Shown piece by piece: positions 1 through 9,487 of a stretch of 64,000 nucleotides of DNA (positions within the stretch are counted from its first letter, which is position 1; every line of letters starts with the position of its first letter). The notes below the pieces were generated by a model. The model ran no database searches, was not told the origin of the DNA, and saw only the letters and a list, made by a program, of their open reading frames with translations. The stretch spans positions 84,811-148,810 of the forward strand of contig JAGRIE010000006.1 in assembly GCA_020443425.1 (NCBI GenBank). Direction: 5' to 3'. Both the position numbers and the translations under genes were made by a program. Source of the DNA: Halioglobus sp. (GTDB lineage: Bacteria > Pseudomonadota > Gammaproteobacteria > Pseudomonadales > Halieaceae).

Positions 1-618
1 CAGCTGGTGCGGGGCGATGCCAACTATACGCTGGTGCAGGTGTCGATCAATGACCTCATCATGGTGGTTGCCTTTGCGCCGATAGCCGCTTTCCTGTTAG
101 GGGTCACAAATATCGTGGTGCCGTGGGAGACCCTGCTGCTCTCGGTGGTGCTCTATGTGGTTATCCCGCTCGCCGCGGGGTATGTCACCCGCAAGATACT
201 GGACAGCTCGGGTGACAATGACCGCATCGCCGGGTTCACCGACAGGATCAAGCCGATCTCGGTACTGGGCCTGTTGGCCACCGTGATACTGCTGTTCGGG
301 TTCCAGGCCCAGACCATTCTCGATAAACCGCTGGTGATTGCGCTGATTGCGGTGCCGTTGCTGCTGCAGAGTTACGGCATTTTCCTGATCACCTACGCCT
401 GGGCCTACCTGTGGCGGGTGCCGTTCAACACCGCTGCGCCGGCGGCGCTGATCGGCACCTCGAACTTCTTCGAGCTGGCAGTGGCGGTGGCCATCAGCCT
501 GTTCGGTCTCAACTCGGGTGCCGCGCTGGCGACCGTTGTCGGTGTGCTGGTCGAGGTGCCGGTGATGCTGTCACTGGTCGCGGTGGCCAACGCCACCCGC
601 GATCGCTTTCCCGCTTAG
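1..618 (+). CDS. Acr3-type arsenite efflux permease, C-terminal part
   Basis: This is the last 205 codons of a gene that begins before the window; the frame is open from base 1. The polytopic protein matches the C-terminal half of the Acr3 (BASS/ArsB-type) arsenite exporter: the [20 protein letters not shown] stretch near its start is characteristic of the family, and about five hydrophobic segments follow, ending in a short polar tail. Acr3 uses the membrane potential to push arsenite out through the inner membrane. The catalytic cysteine region lies upstream and cannot be seen. It ends convergently with the aminotransferase gene. Family assignment is firm; whether an arsR/arsC operon precedes it is unknown. 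Confidence 0.88.
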   Translation, partial: QLVRGDANYTLVQVSINDLIMVVAFAPIAAFLLGVTNIVVPWETLLLSVVLYVVIPLAAGYVTRKILDSSGDNDRIAGFTDRIKPISVLGLLATVILLFGFQAQTILDKPLVIALIAVPLLLQSYGIFLITYAWAYLWRVPFNTAAPAALIGTSNFFELAVAVAISLFGLNSGAALATVVGVLVEVPVMLSLVAVANATRDRFPA

Positions 619-632
619 GCCGCCGCATCCGC

Positions 633-650
633 CGGGCACTCGCTTGCCCG
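633..650. terminator. hairpin between convergent genes
   Basis: CGGCA-type dyad: arms CGGGCA and TGCCCG enclose a 6-nt loop in the 38-bp gap between the two convergent stops. There is no U-tract on either strand, so it may be only a weak or Rho-assisted terminator. Confidence 0.35.
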
Positions 651-656
651 CGTGTG

Positions 657-2024
657 TCAGTGTATACCATAGTGCTGTGCGGTCAGGTCCAGCGCCTGTG
701 CCAGCATCGTCACCAGGTTGTCGATCTCACGGCGATTGCAGATCAGCGGCGGCGCGGTAATCATCGCATCGCCGGTCTGGCGCACCATCAGGCCCGCCGC
801 ATTGGCCTGGTTCCTGCAGTACACGGCAGCCTGGGAGTCGGGCGCCAGTCGCGTCCGTGAGTGTTTGTCGCGCACCAGTTCAACGGCGGCCAGCATGCCG
901 AGGCCGCGCACTTCACCGACGATGGGGTGATCGCGCAGTGTCTGCAGGCGCGCCTGGAAATACGGGGCCAGTTTCTCGGCCGTCTCCTCTACCACACGTT
1001 TTTTTCGCAGCAGTTTCAGGGTGGCAATGCCGGCGGCACAGGCGGCCGGGTGGCCCGAGTACGTGAGGCCATGTGCGAACTCACTGTCATCGCTGAGCAG
1101 TACCCCGGCGACCTTGTCGCCTACCATCACGCCGCCCAGTGGCTGGTAGCCGTTGGTGACCGCCTTGGCGAAGGTCATCAGGTCCGGCTCCAGGTCGTAG
1201 GTCTGGCAGCCAAACCAGCTGCCGGTGCGGCCAAAGCCGCAGATGACCTCGTCCATGACCAGCAGGATATCGTACTGCCGGCAGATACGTTTGATCTCTG
1301 GCCAGTAGGAGTCGGGGGGGATAATTACGCCGCCGGCGCCCTGTACCGGTTCGGCGATAAACGCTGCCACACGCTCCTCACCCAGCGAGTCGATTGCCTG
1401 TTCCAGCTCCTGTGCGATGCGCACTCCGTATGCCTGCGGGTCCTCCTCTCCCCCCTCTGCAAACCAGTACGGCTGGTTGATATGGTGGATGTAGTCCAGG
1501 CCTCTCGCCTGCCGGTGCATCGCGCTCATTCCGCCCAGTGATGACGCCGCTATGGTAGAGCCGTGGTAGGCATTTTTTCGGCTGATCACCAGGTTCTTCT
1601 CCGGTTTCCCGAGCACGCTGTAATACCGTTGCAGCAGGCGCAGGTTGGTGTCATTGGCCTCGGAGCCGGAATTGGTGAAGAACACATGATTGAACTGCGG
1701 CGGTGTCACCGCCACGAGTGCGCTCGCCAGTTCCACGGCGGCCACGTTGGCGCACTGGAAAAAGCTGTTGTAGTAGGGCAGTTCCTGCAACTGCGTATAG
1801 ATCGCTTCCTTGATACTGGTCTGGCTGTAGCCGAGGTTGCAGCACCACAAGCCGGACATGCCGTCCAGCATCCTGTTGCCGTCACTGTCGTAAATGTAGA
1901 CATGCTCGGCATGCGTTATGATGCGCCCCCCATCGCGACTGTATTTGCCGAGATCGGTAAACGGGTGCAGGTAGTGCGCCCTGTCCAGTTGGCGCAACTG
2001 TTCGGTGTCCGCTTTGGTGGTCAT
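657..2024 (-). CDS. class III omega-aminotransferase (putrescine/beta-alanine--pyruvate type)
   Basis: A 455-residue PLP-dependent aminotransferase. Visible family features are the substrate-loop region GLWCCNLGYS, the phosphate-binding SGSEAND, the cofactor-contacting MDEVICGFGRTG and the lysine in TFAKAVTNGYQPLGG that forms the Schiff base. It resembles SpuC, which transfers the amino group of putrescine to pyruvate giving 4-aminobutanal. The divergent neighbour is an agmatinase, which makes putrescine, so the pair fits agmatine/polyamine catabolism. The ATG at 2024 follows a GGAG nine bases upstream. The exact amine donor cannot be read from sequence; beta-alanine or other diamines are alternatives. 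Confidence 0.85.
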   Translation of the reverse strand: MTTKADTEQLRQLDRAHYLHPFTDLGKYSRDGGRIITHAEHVYIYDSDGNRMLDGMSGLWCCNLGYSQTSIKEAIYTQLQELPYYNSFFQCANVAAVELASALVAVTPPQFNHVFFTNSGSEANDTNLRLLQRYYSVLGKPEKNLVISRKNAYHGSTIAASSLGGMSAMHRQARGLDYIHHINQPYWFAEGGEEDPQAYGVRIAQELEQAIDSLGEERVAAFIAEPVQGAGGVIIPPDSYWPEIKRICRQYDILLVMDEVICGFGRTGSWFGCQTYDLEPDLMTFAKAVTNGYQPLGGVMVGDKVAGVLLSDDSEFAHGLTYSGHPAACAAGIATLKLLRKKRVVEETAEKLAPYFQARLQTLRDHPIVGEVRGLGMLAAVELVRDKHSRTRLAPDSQAAVYCRNQANAAGLMVRQTGDAMITAPPLICNRREIDNLVTMLAQALDLTAQHYGIH

Positions 2025-2185
2025 GCAGTGTTACTCCGTGACGGCAGTACCGTGCAGCGTGAGGCAGGTTCGCCCGCCCCGAAAGACAGTGGCTGTTTCC
2101 AGGCGGGTCACTGTCTACAGTAGGCAACGCTCTGTTTATCTGCGCTGTGCGGTGGTGAATTGTGGCATATTAGCGCTGCGAACAG

Positions 2186-2213
2186 ATTACGCCTAAAGTG
2201 CCCTTGGCGTAAT
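2186..2213. promoter_or_regulatory. inverted repeat upstream of agmatinase
   Basis: Perfect 8-bp arms ATTACGCC and GGCGTAAT separated by 12 nt, ending 30 bp before the agmatinase start in the divergent intergenic region. It could be a repressor or activator site, or a leader hairpin. No regulator gene adjoins it. Confidence 0.4.
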
Positions 2214-2243
2214 ACCAGTATTTTCCAGGATCAGGAGACCCCG

Positions 2244-3173
2244 GTGAGTGATGCGATAGACAAGACGGTGAAGTTGGCGGATGACTCCACCTACGCCAAT
2301 ATATTCAGCTACATGGGCCTGCCGCTGAGCCGGGACCTGGACATGGTGGGCCTCGATGCCGTGGTGATGGGTATTCCCTACGATCTGGGCACCAGTGGTC
2401 GCGCCGGTGCCCGCAGCGGCCCCAATGGCATCCGCCAGGCCAGCGCCAACCTGCGCTGGGAAGAGCGGCGCTGGCCCTGGGATTTCTGCCTGAACGAGCG
2501 GCTGCGGGCCATCGACTACGGTGATGTGCAGTTCGCCTCGGGTGACAGTGAGGATATGCTGGCCCAGGTCGAGGCACACGCCGCGCGCATCACGGCGGCG
2601 GGCAAAACCCTCATCAGCCTCGGGGGTGATCACTTTGTGACCCTGCCGCTGTTGCGCGGCCATGCCGCCAGCCACGGCAAGCTGGCGCTGATTCACTTCG
2701 ACGCGCACACCGACACCTATGCGCAACATGAGAAGTACGATCACGGCAGCATGTTTTACCGCGCGCCGCGCGAAGGGCTGGTCGACACCGAGCGCTCGGT
2801 GCAGATCGGCATTCGCACTGAGTACGACCGGCCCGACCACGAGTATCTGGTGATCGATGCCGACCAGGCCCACCAGCAGTCCGTCGCCGATACGGTCGCT
2901 GCGGTCCGCGCGCGGGTCGGCGCTGCGCCGGCCTACCTGACCTTTGATATCGACTGCCTCGACCCTGCCTTTGCCCCGGGCACCGGCACGCCCGTGGTCG
3001 GCGGCCTCAGCACCTCGCTGGCGCTGCGCATACTGCGCGGGCTGGCCGACCTGAACATTGTCGGCTTTGACGTGGTCGAGGTCTCGCCGGCTTACGACCA
3101 GTCACAACTGACAGCACTGGCAGGTGCGTCACTGGCGCTGGAATTCCTCTACATGCGGGCGAGCCGCCTCTGA
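2244..3173 (+). CDS. speB: agmatinase (ureohydrolase family)
   Basis: A 309-residue ureohydrolase that hydrolyses agmatine to putrescine and urea with two Mn ions. The metal ligands are visible in GGDH, in DAHTD and in [20 protein letters not shown] 2244 is chosen as start because CAGGAG lies about 8 bases upstream and the N-terminus then matches the family; an in-frame ATG at 2160 adds 28 unlikely residues. It is divergent from a putrescine-type aminotransferase and 32 bp upstream of glutaryl-CoA dehydrogenase, so both could share its transcript. Related guanidinobutyrase or guanidinopropionase activity is the main alternative. Confidence 0.87.
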   Translation: MSDAIDKTVKLADDSTYANIFSYMGLPLSRDLDMVGLDAVVMGIPYDLGTSGRAGARSGPNGIRQASANLRWEERRWPWDFCLNERLRAIDYGDVQFASGDSEDMLAQVEAHAARITAAGKTLISLGGDHFVTLPLLRGHAASHGKLALIHFDAHTDTYAQHEKYDHGSMFYRAPREGLVDTERSVQIGIRTEYDRPDHEYLVIDADQAHQQSVADTVAAVRARVGAAPAYLTFDIDCLDPAFAPGTGTPVVGGLSTSLALRILRGLADLNIVGFDVVEVSPAYDQSQLTALAGASLALEFLYMRASRL

Positions 3174-3205
3174 AAAGACACGCTCGCCAACCGGGATTGA
3201 CGACT

Positions 3206-4390
3206 ATGGTAACACACGGCAAATGGCAGCAACTGGACTGGCAGGACCCGTTCGCGCTGGAGCAGCAGCTGACGCAAGAGCAGCGCATGGTGCGCGATTC
3301 CGCGCGGCAATATGCGCAGGACAGGTTGCTGCCGCGGGCGCGGGATGCCTTTCGCAGCGAACAGACCGACACCACGATTTTCCGCGAGATGGGGGCGCTG
3401 GGGCTGTTGGGTTCGACCATCGACGGCTACGGCTGTCCCGGCGTGGACTATGTGTCCTACGGGCTGATCTCCCGCGAGGTGGAGCGTGTCGATTCCGGCT
3501 ACCGCTCCATGATGAGTGTGCAGTCCTCGCTGGTGATGTACCCTATCCACGCCTATGGCAGCGAGGAACAGCGCGAGCGGTATCTGCCAAAACTCGCCAG
3601 CGGCGAGTGGATCGGCTGTTTCGGCCTGACAGAGCCGGACCACGGCTCTGACCCGGGCGGCATGGTGACGCGGGCAAAACGCGTGGAGGGCGGTTACGAA
3701 CTCCATGGCGCGAAGATGTGGATCACCAACAGCCCGGTTGCGGATGTCTTTGTTGTTTGGGCAAAAACCGATGACGACAGGATTCGCGGGTTTATTTTGG
3801 AGCGCGGCATGGCCGGCCTGAGCACACCGAAAATAGAGGGCAAGCTGGCGCTGCGCACCTCCGTCACCGGTGAGATTGTGATGGACGGTGTGTTGGTCGC
3901 CGAGACGCAACTGTTACCCGGCGTCGAGGGCCTGAAAGGGCCTTTCGGCTGTCTCAACAATGCGCGCTACGGCATCTCCTGGGGAGCACTGGGCGCCGCC
4001 GAAACCTGCTGGCACACGGCGCGCGATTACACCCTGGAGCGCAGCCAGTTCGGTCGCCCGCTGGCCGCCAACCAACTGGTGCAACTGAAGCTGGCGGATA
4101 TGCAGACAGAGATCAGCCTGGGCCTGCAGGGCTGTTTCCGTGCCGGCCAGCTGCTGGACACAGTGGGTATTGCACCGGAACTCATCTCGCTGATCAAACG
4201 CAATTCCTGCGGCAAGGCGCTGGCGATCGCCCGCCAGGCCAGGGATATGCTGGGTGGCAACGGGATTTCCGATGCATACCCGGTGATGCGCCACATGGTG
4301 AATCTTGAGGTGGTGAACACCTACGAGGGTACACACGATATACACGCCCTGATTCTCGGCCGTACGCAAACAGATATACCGGCTTTCTAG
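3206..4390 (+). CDS. gcdH: glutaryl-CoA dehydrogenase
   Basis: A 394-residue acyl-CoA dehydrogenase of the GcdH subgroup, which oxidises and decarboxylates glutaryl-CoA to crotonyl-CoA in lysine/tryptophan breakdown, passing electrons to ETF. Subgroup marks are [15 protein letters not shown], the FAD-binding [31 protein letters not shown] and the C-terminal [16 protein letters not shown], where the glutamate of YEG is the catalytic base. ATG 3206 is preferred over an in-frame TTG at 3197 because a GGGA sequence sits upstream of the ATG. Downstream is a small lipoprotein 13 bp away. Confidence 0.9.
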   Translation: MVTHGKWQQLDWQDPFALEQQLTQEQRMVRDSARQYAQDRLLPRARDAFRSEQTDTTIFREMGALGLLGSTIDGYGCPGVDYVSYGLISREVERVDSGYRSMMSVQSSLVMYPIHAYGSEEQRERYLPKLASGEWIGCFGLTEPDHGSDPGGMVTRAKRVEGGYELHGAKMWITNSPVADVFVVWAKTDDDRIRGFILERGMAGLSTPKIEGKLALRTSVTGEIVMDGVLVAETQLLPGVEGLKGPFGCLNNARYGISWGALGAAETCWHTARDYTLERSQFGRPLAANQLVQLKLADMQTEISLGLQGCFRAGQLLDTVGIAPELISLIKRNSCGKALAIARQARDMLGGNGISDAYPVMRHMVNLEVVNTYEGTHDIHALILGRTQTDIPAF

Positions 4391-4403
4391 GAGAGTATCT
4401 GCA

Positions 4404-4607
4404 ATGAAATTCCTCTTCGCCGTGGCCTCCGCCTGTCTGTTGCTCGCCTGCACCCACGAGCAGGTTTACAACAGCGTCCAGCAGAACCAGCAGCTCGAGT
4501 GCAGCAAGTTGCCGCAGGTGCAGTACGAGGACTGTATGAAAGGTGTCGATCAGTCCTACCAGGATTACGAGCGCGAGCGCCAGGTGATCCTGGATTCGCA
4601 GGACTGA
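4404..4607 (+). CDS. small lipoprotein of unknown function
   Basis: A 67-residue protein with a lipoprotein signal peptide: MKFLF, a hydrophobic run and the lipobox LLLAC at about residues 12-16. The mature part is short, acidic and glutamine-rich with two more cysteines. TAGGAG lies upstream of the ATG. It follows gcdH closely and ends 3 bp from the convergent M48 protease stop. No function is recognised. Confidence 0.65.
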   Translation: MKFLFAVASACLLLACTHEQVYNSVQQNQQLECSKLPQVQYEDCMKGVDQSYQDYERERQVILDSQD

Positions 4608-4610
4608 GCG

Positions 4611-5420
4611 TTAGCGGACGATCTGTACCGGGTGTACGGCGGCCAGTTTGCCGGTCGGGTTGAGTTTGCGCATCGCCGGGATCATCGCCGCCAGCGCCGT
4701 CTCGCGGTTGCCGGGAGCGGGGTGGGTACTGAGGAATTCCGGCGGCCGCCCACCGCCCTGCGCCGCCATTTTCTCCCACAGCGATACCGCCGCATCCGGG
4801 TCGTAGCCGGCCAGAACGGCCAGCTCCATGCCCATGGTATCGGCCTCAGTTTCCGCCGTCCGGCTGTTGGGCAGGCTGATAGCCACTTTGGCCGCCATGG
4901 CGGCACCGCCCATCGCGATGCCGGGACGGTCCGACATGGCGCCGACCGCCACCACGCCCAGCGTTGTGGCCATGGCCCGGGACATCTGTTCGGCGGTGTG
5001 GTTTGCCAGCGCATGTGAGATCTCGTGCCCCATGATCTGGGCAAACTCGGCATCGGTCAGGTGCAGCTTGTCGAACAGCCCGGTGTACACCGCCATACGC
5101 CCGCCCGCCATACACCAGGCATTCACCACATCGGGCTCATCGACAATGGCGACACTCCACTCCCACTTCGCCGTGTAGGGAAACTTCTCAATGGCCACCG
5201 TCACCAGCCGCCCGGTGATGGTCGCCACCCGCCGCGACAGCGCTGGATCGTTCACCAGCTTGTCGTTCTTGTCCAGCTCACTGACGGTGCTGAGATAGGC
5301 CTTTTTGGATTCGACAATGGCCGATTCCGGAGAGATCAGCATCAACTGCGAGCGCCCGGTCGGGCTGGTCGCGCAGGCGGTCAGCAGGCTGCACAGCAGC
5401 AGTAATACGAGTCGTTTCAT
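4611..5420 (-). CDS. M48-family metalloprotease lipoprotein
   Basis: A 269-residue exported protease. The lipobox LLTAC (residues 12-16) predicts membrane anchoring. The zinc site HEISH is at 132-136, preceded by WCMAGGRMAVYTGL, and the third ligand region ETEADTMGMELAVLAGYDP follows near 200. Domain order matches the LoiP/YcaL/BepA-type M48B peptidases that act in envelope quality control, but without the TPR tail of BepA. The frame is open for a further 140 codons upstream with no signal peptide there, so MKRL at 5420 is taken as start. Confidence 0.82.
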   Translation of the reverse strand: MKRLVLLLLCSLLTACATSPTGRSQLMLISPESAIVESKKAYLSTVSELDKNDKLVNDPALSRRVATITGRLVTVAIEKFPYTAKWEWSVAIVDEPDVVNAWCMAGGRMAVYTGLFDKLHLTDAEFAQIMGHEISHALANHTAEQMSRAMATTLGVVAVGAMSDRPGIAMGGAAMAAKVAISLPNSRTAETEADTMGMELAVLAGYDPDAAVSLWEKMAAQGGGRPPEFLSTHPAPGNRETALAAMIPAMRKLNPTGKLAAVHPVQIVR

Positions 5421-5576
5421 GCGATTGTTCACGTTGAGTGCCGGGACAAGGAATTCAGACAGTAGACAGCACATGTTACTGAAGATTCGCCGTTTTTTCA
5501 TAGGAGGGAGAGAAAACAATGCCCGGCAGCGCTCACCTTCAGTACGCAGTATCGCCCTGAAATCCCGCAATGACGA

Positions 5577-5645
5577 GGGGTGAGGCGCGAGCTCGGCCCC
5601 GGACAATAGGCCACGCTCAGCGGCGGGGCGGCAATCCGGGGCTTT
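5577..5645. repeat. inverted, diverged copy of the 82-bp repeat
   Basis: Bases 5577-5604 are the exact reverse complement of 28 bases in the first direct repeat (5734-5761). Further matches to the inverse of the same unit continue to about 5645 with changes, for example GGCCAC and CAATCCGG. It faces the tandem array across about 55 bases, so the transcript could fold into a long hairpin. Confidence 0.7.
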
Positions 5646-5698
5646 CTGCGAGCACTGTCCGAGTGCCGCATTTTGCGCAGCAAAATCGGTCGAGTTGC

Positions 5699-5940
5699 GC
5701 AGCAGCCGGATTGCGTCCGGTCGCTGTGGCCGTGTCCGGGGCCGAGCTCGCGCCTCACCCCGGTGCCGCAGCCAGTTATAGCAGCAGCCGGATTGAGCCC
5801 GGTCGCTGTGGCCGTGTCCGGGGCCGAGCTCGCGCCTCACCCCGGTGCCGCAGCCAGTTATAGCAGCAGCCGGATTGAGCCCGGTCGCTGTGGCCGTGTC
5901 CGGGGCCGAACTCGCGCGTCACCCCGGTGCCGCAGCGTCA
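5699..5940. repeat. three tandem 82-bp direct repeats
   Basis: Units begin at 5699, 5781 and 5863, each with GCAGCAGCCGGATT, giving a period of 82 bp. Units 2 and 3 are nearly identical over about 74 bp; unit 1 differs by a few bases near its start, and unit 3 loses similarity near 5937, just before the stop codon of the Rieske gene at 5943. No spacers vary between units, so it is not CRISPR. The array fills the gap between two leftward genes, together with an inverted copy. Confidence 0.85.
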
Positions 5941-5942
5941 GT

Positions 5943-7031
5943 CTAAAACGGCAGCCCCGCATCGATATTGTGCTTGGCATCCGCCGGTGTCGGCATCCCC
6001 TCGGTGTGCAGGATACCGTTGAGCTCGGCCTGGATTGCCTTCGCATCCTCGGGGGTGGCAAAGAACTGCGAGTACCACTTGCGCCCGGTGCGGAACGGCC
6101 CGTCGGTTTTCAGCTGCATGATTTTCAGCGCCGGGCGCTTGTGGGCCCAGACGTTGAAATCGGCGCCGAATGCCTCCAGGGCGCCTGCCTGCGCCTGCTT
6201 CGCCGCCGCGCGATCCTCGTCGCTGGCCGGACTGGTGCTGCCTTTGACCAGGCAGCCGTGGAAACACTTGGTGATGCCGTCATCCACCGGTGTATTGGCG
6301 ATCAACTCGTAAATGACATTGTCGGCAAAGACCTGCTTGGACAGCAGTATCCCGGGACCGGTGTACCAGGTGGTGGTGTACAGGTAGGTCTGGTACAACT
6401 GCATCGGGCCGCCCTGGCGCTGTACCAGGATATGGTCGATAAACTCGTTCTCGAAGTACTCGCTGGGCGCACCGTGGGTGGGCCCCAGGTGCCGGACATC
6501 GGCCATATTGTCGAGGATCTCCTGCGAGTGCACAGGCAGTTCCCCGAGGTGATCCAGCTCCCAGCGCACCCACTGCGGGTCATCCCACTCGGGCAGGAAA
6601 GGGGGATCGTAATCGGGAGCGCGGCCGTCCGGGTCGAACCAGGCCATCACACAGCCCATATTGTCCACCACCGGGTAGGAGCGGATATTCGCCGACTTGG
6701 GGCAGGGGCCGTCGTGATAGGGGATGTCGTCGACCTCACCGGCCGAGTTGTAGCGCCAGCCGTGGTAGGGGCAGCGGATGGAATCGCCCTCGATCTGCTG
6801 GCCGTTCTTGACAATCATGGCGCTGGTGCTGGCCGTCAGGTGCGTGCCCATGTGCGCGCAGTAGGCGTCCAGCAGTACCGGCTTGCCACTCTCGCCGCGA
6901 TAGAGGGCCAGATCCTGGCCGAAATACCGCACGGCCATCGGGCCTTTGTCGAGCTCCGAGCTCTCCGCCACGATGAACCAGCCCCGTGGGAATGTGTTGG
7001 GGCCCAAATTGTACTCAGCCGCTGTTGCCAT
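5943..7031 (-). CDS. KshA-like Rieske non-heme iron oxygenase
   Basis: A 362-residue oxygenase subunit. The N-terminal Rieske domain carries the 2Fe-2S ligands Cys58, His60, Cys87 and His90 (CAHMG and CPYHGWRY). The mononuclear iron site is in DNMADVRHLGPTHG (His181, His186). The spacing and the short C-terminal domain resemble 3-ketosteroid 9-alpha-hydroxylase oxygenase (KshA) and related aliphatic-ring hydroxylases rather than the classic aromatic dioxygenases. It needs a separate reductase, which is not in the window. AGGTGA lies just upstream of the ATG. Substrate is inferred only; a steroid is plausible given the acyl-CoA dehydrogenase pair at 18-20 kb. Confidence 0.82.
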   Translation of the reverse strand: MATAAEYNLGPNTFPRGWFIVAESSELDKGPMAVRYFGQDLALYRGESGKPVLLDAYCAHMGTHLTASTSAMIVKNGQQIEGDSIRCPYHGWRYNSAGEVDDIPYHDGPCPKSANIRSYPVVDNMGCVMAWFDPDGRAPDYDPPFLPEWDDPQWVRWELDHLGELPVHSQEILDNMADVRHLGPTHGAPSEYFENEFIDHILVQRQGGPMQLYQTYLYTTTWYTGPGILLSKQVFADNVIYELIANTPVDDGITKCFHGCLVKGSTSPASDEDRAAAKQAQAGALEAFGADFNVWAHKRPALKIMQLKTDGPFRTGRKWYSQFFATPEDAKAIQAELNGILHTEGMPTPADAKHNIDAGLPF

Positions 7032-7138
7032 GACGTCACCTGTTAGATAAATAAATCTGTGTACCGAGTATAAACCGTACGGGTGTCACGGGTATCGCCG
7101 GGGCGGGCCAGCGCCAAAAGGATTGCCCTTTGGCTCAA

Positions 7139-8467
7139 CTATTCAACTGTGGTTGCGTGATCCGGCACCGCGTCAGCGGGATTCATGGTGTTGAACTGCC
7201 GCCCCAGGTAAACCCCGGTGATTGCCCACACCCCGGCTACGGCCGCGCCAACCAGCGCCACTGCGGCCAGGCCCAGCCCCAGTCCCTGCGTGAGGCCGGT
7301 AAACGCCCAGGCGCTCAGCATATCGCCGCCGCGATAGATCACGATGTCGATTACCGGTTTTGCCTTGAAGCGGGTTTCCCGGTCGACCGCCGTGAACAGC
7401 ATTTCGCGGGCGGGTCGCGAGATTGCGTAGTTTCCTGCGCGCCGGATAATCTGCAGTCCCACCACCACCCCGACAATAGGCGCCGCCGCCAGAATCAGCA
7501 GGCCGGCGCCGATGAGCACCGGCACCGACGCCAGTGTGAACGAAATCCCCAGGTGCTTGGCCATGCGGCCAGTGGCAAACAGGGCAACCAGAATGGTCAG
7601 GCTGTTGACGGCCAGGTCCATATTGGCCCATATCTGGGTGCGGCTCTCCTCGTCGTAGATATCGAGCAGGTTTTTCAGCTCGAAGTAGACGAACGCGGAA
7701 ATCGCCGTGTACAGGAAAAGAAACAGCCCGATACCGAGCAGGTAGCGGCTTTGCAGGAACTCCGAGAAGCCGGCCAGCGGGTTGCCGCCGATGGCGAGGT
7801 TGGCGGTGTCCACCGCGACACCCTGGTTGTGCAGGTCGGTCACTTTCAGGCGCTGCAACCAGTGCACCAGCGGCAGGGTCAGCGCCACCATCGCGCTGGC
7901 AATCAGCAGCAGCGCATCGGTACCGAGGTCTCCCACCAGCAGCGAGGCGGTGGCCGGCCCGACGATTCCGCCGGCACTGGCACCGGCGCCGATGAAGGCA
8001 AACAGCCGGGTCGCCTGTTGCTTGGAGAACGTGTCTGCCATGAAACTCCAGAACACCGAGATATGGAACAGGCTGAACAGGCTGACCCAGAGATAGAAGG
8101 CTTTATCCAGCAGTGTGCGCTCCGTGAGTGTCTGTTCGCCGATGTAGAACAGTACAAAACTGACCGCGAACAGACCGTAAACCGATGGCACCAGCCGCTG
8201 GAAGCGGATGCGTGAAATGGCGCCGCCGTAGAGCGATACCGCCACCGCGCTGATGAAGAAGGTGATCGTCCACAGCCAGCTCACTTCCGCATCGGTCCAG
8301 TCGCTGGCGAGTGCGTCGCGCACCGGGCGCAGGATGTAGTAGGAACCCATCAGCAGAAACACCAGCAGGAAAGACACCAGTGTCGCGCGCGTCTCGCTCG
8401 GATAGATTTCGCAGGCGCGTGCCAACAGGCGCTGCAACCAGCCGCCGCTAACCGTGTGTTGGTTCAT
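7139..8467 (-). CDS. NTP/NDP exchange transporter-like (AAA family) membrane protein
   Basis: A 442-residue polytopic membrane protein with about twelve hydrophobic segments. The start YPSETRATLVSFLLVFLLMGSYYILRPVRDAL and the downstream NYAISRPAREMLFTAVDRETRFKAKPVID are typical of the bacterial ATP:ADP-antiporter-like family often annotated as MFS. Free-living bacteria carry such homologues without a proven substrate. ATG 8467 is separated from the stop of the aldo/keto reductase by one base (TAGCATG), so translation is probably coupled. A longer frame upstream overlaps that gene and is rejected. Confidence 0.75.
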   Translation of the reverse strand: MNQHTVSGGWLQRLLARACEIYPSETRATLVSFLLVFLLMGSYYILRPVRDALASDWTDAEVSWLWTITFFISAVAVSLYGGAISRIRFQRLVPSVYGLFAVSFVLFYIGEQTLTERTLLDKAFYLWVSLFSLFHISVFWSFMADTFSKQQATRLFAFIGAGASAGGIVGPATASLLVGDLGTDALLLIASAMVALTLPLVHWLQRLKVTDLHNQGVAVDTANLAIGGNPLAGFSEFLQSRYLLGIGLFLFLYTAISAFVYFELKNLLDIYDEESRTQIWANMDLAVNSLTILVALFATGRMAKHLGISFTLASVPVLIGAGLLILAAAPIVGVVVGLQIIRRAGNYAISRPAREMLFTAVDRETRFKAKPVIDIVIYRGGDMLSAWAFTGLTQGLGLGLAAVALVGAAVAGVWAITGVYLGRQFNTMNPADAVPDHATTVE

Positions 8468-8468
8468 G

Positions 8469-9398
8469 CTATAAGGCCTTGAAGATTCGCAACATCTCCT
8501 CGCGTTGCGCACTGTCCGGTACCCGGCCGAAATTGGCGCGCATATTGTCGGCCATATGCCGCGGCACCGCCGTCGCCGGGATGATACAGGTCACCGCCGG
8601 GTGGCCGAGGATGTATTTCAGGAAGAACTGCGCCCAACTGCTGCAGTCCAGTTCGGCGGCGATTGCCGGCAGCGGTTGGTCATGGGATTTGCCGAACAGC
8701 GCGCCGCGCTGGTAGGGGCGGTTGATCATGGTGGCGATGCCGCGGTCCTGGGCCAGTGGCAGCAGCGCCTGCTCCGCCTCGCGATCCTCGATGTTGTAGC
8801 TGAACTGCACAAAATCCAGCGGCTCGTTGCGCATCACCTCCATCAGTTCCGCGTGATCGCGGCCGTGCGAGGTGGTGATGCCGATATAGCGTACCCGGCC
8901 GTCGGCCTTCCACGCCTTGAGCGTGGCCAGCTGCGTCTTCCAGTCCTTCAGGTTATGCACCGCGATCAGGTCAAATGTCCTGATATCCATCCGTTTTGCG
9001 GACTCCTCCATCTGCGCGATACCGCGGTCTTCGCCCGAGGTCCACACCTTGGTTGCGGCAAACAGTGGCGGTGTGTTTTTCATGGCCCGCAGCACATCAC
9101 CGACGCGGGTTTCGGCGTTTCCGTACATCGGGGAGGAGTCGATGACCTTGCCTTTGCCGGCAAAAAACAGCTGCATCACCTCGGTGAGAGTGGCCAGTGA
9201 CTCGGGGTCGCCGGCAGTATCAAAGGTGCGCGAGGTGCCCATGCCCATCACCGGCAGCAGCTCGCCGGAGCTCGGGATAGCGCGCTGGATCAGCGGCAGC
9301 TCCGCCGCGACAGGAAGGTCCGGTGCAGCATGGGTTCGCAGTGCCGGGTATGCCAGCAGCGCAGCACTGAACTGTAAAGCCTGGCGGCGATTGATCAT
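8469..9398 (-). CDS. Tat-exported aldo/keto reductase
   Basis: A 309-residue protein with a twin-arginine-type leader (INRRQALQF, then a hydrophobic stretch to about residue 25). The aldo/keto reductase barrel follows, with catalytic Asp87, Tyr92, Lys117 and His148 visible in VIDSSPMYG, FAATKVW and AVHNL. AKRs are usually cytoplasmic NADPH enzymes, so a Tat signal implies that the enzyme is folded with bound cofactor before export. GGGAGA sits 5-6 bases before the ATG. It is coupled to the transporter gene downstream. Substrate unknown. Confidence 0.82.
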   Translation of the reverse strand: MINRRQALQFSAALLAYPALRTHAAPDLPVAAELPLIQRAIPSSGELLPVMGMGTSRTFDTAGDPESLATLTEVMQLFFAGKGKVIDSSPMYGNAETRVGDVLRAMKNTPPLFAATKVWTSGEDRGIAQMEESAKRMDIRTFDLIAVHNLKDWKTQLATLKAWKADGRVRYIGITTSHGRDHAELMEVMRNEPLDFVQFSYNIEDREAEQALLPLAQDRGIATMINRPYQRGALFGKSHDQPLPAIAAELDCSSWAQFFLKYILGHPAVTCIIPATAVPRHMADNMRANFGRVPDSAQREEMLRIFKAL

Positions 9399-9487
9399 GC
9401 GAGTCTCCCTTGTGCCTGAGTGTCAGCCCAGTGTTTCAGCCCGCTGGCTGCGGGTCAAGATCCTTGTTGCAGCGCCGGGCGGCGGGC

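Noticed and set aside
5699-5940. The 82-bp repeats as a CRISPR array
   Set aside because: No unique spacers between units, unit length too great and no cas genes.
5673-7046. A 457-codon open frame running from the repeats across the Rieske gene on the plus strand
   Set aside because: Antisense to an intact Rieske oxygenase; the repeat-derived start gives a repetitive peptide without a domain.
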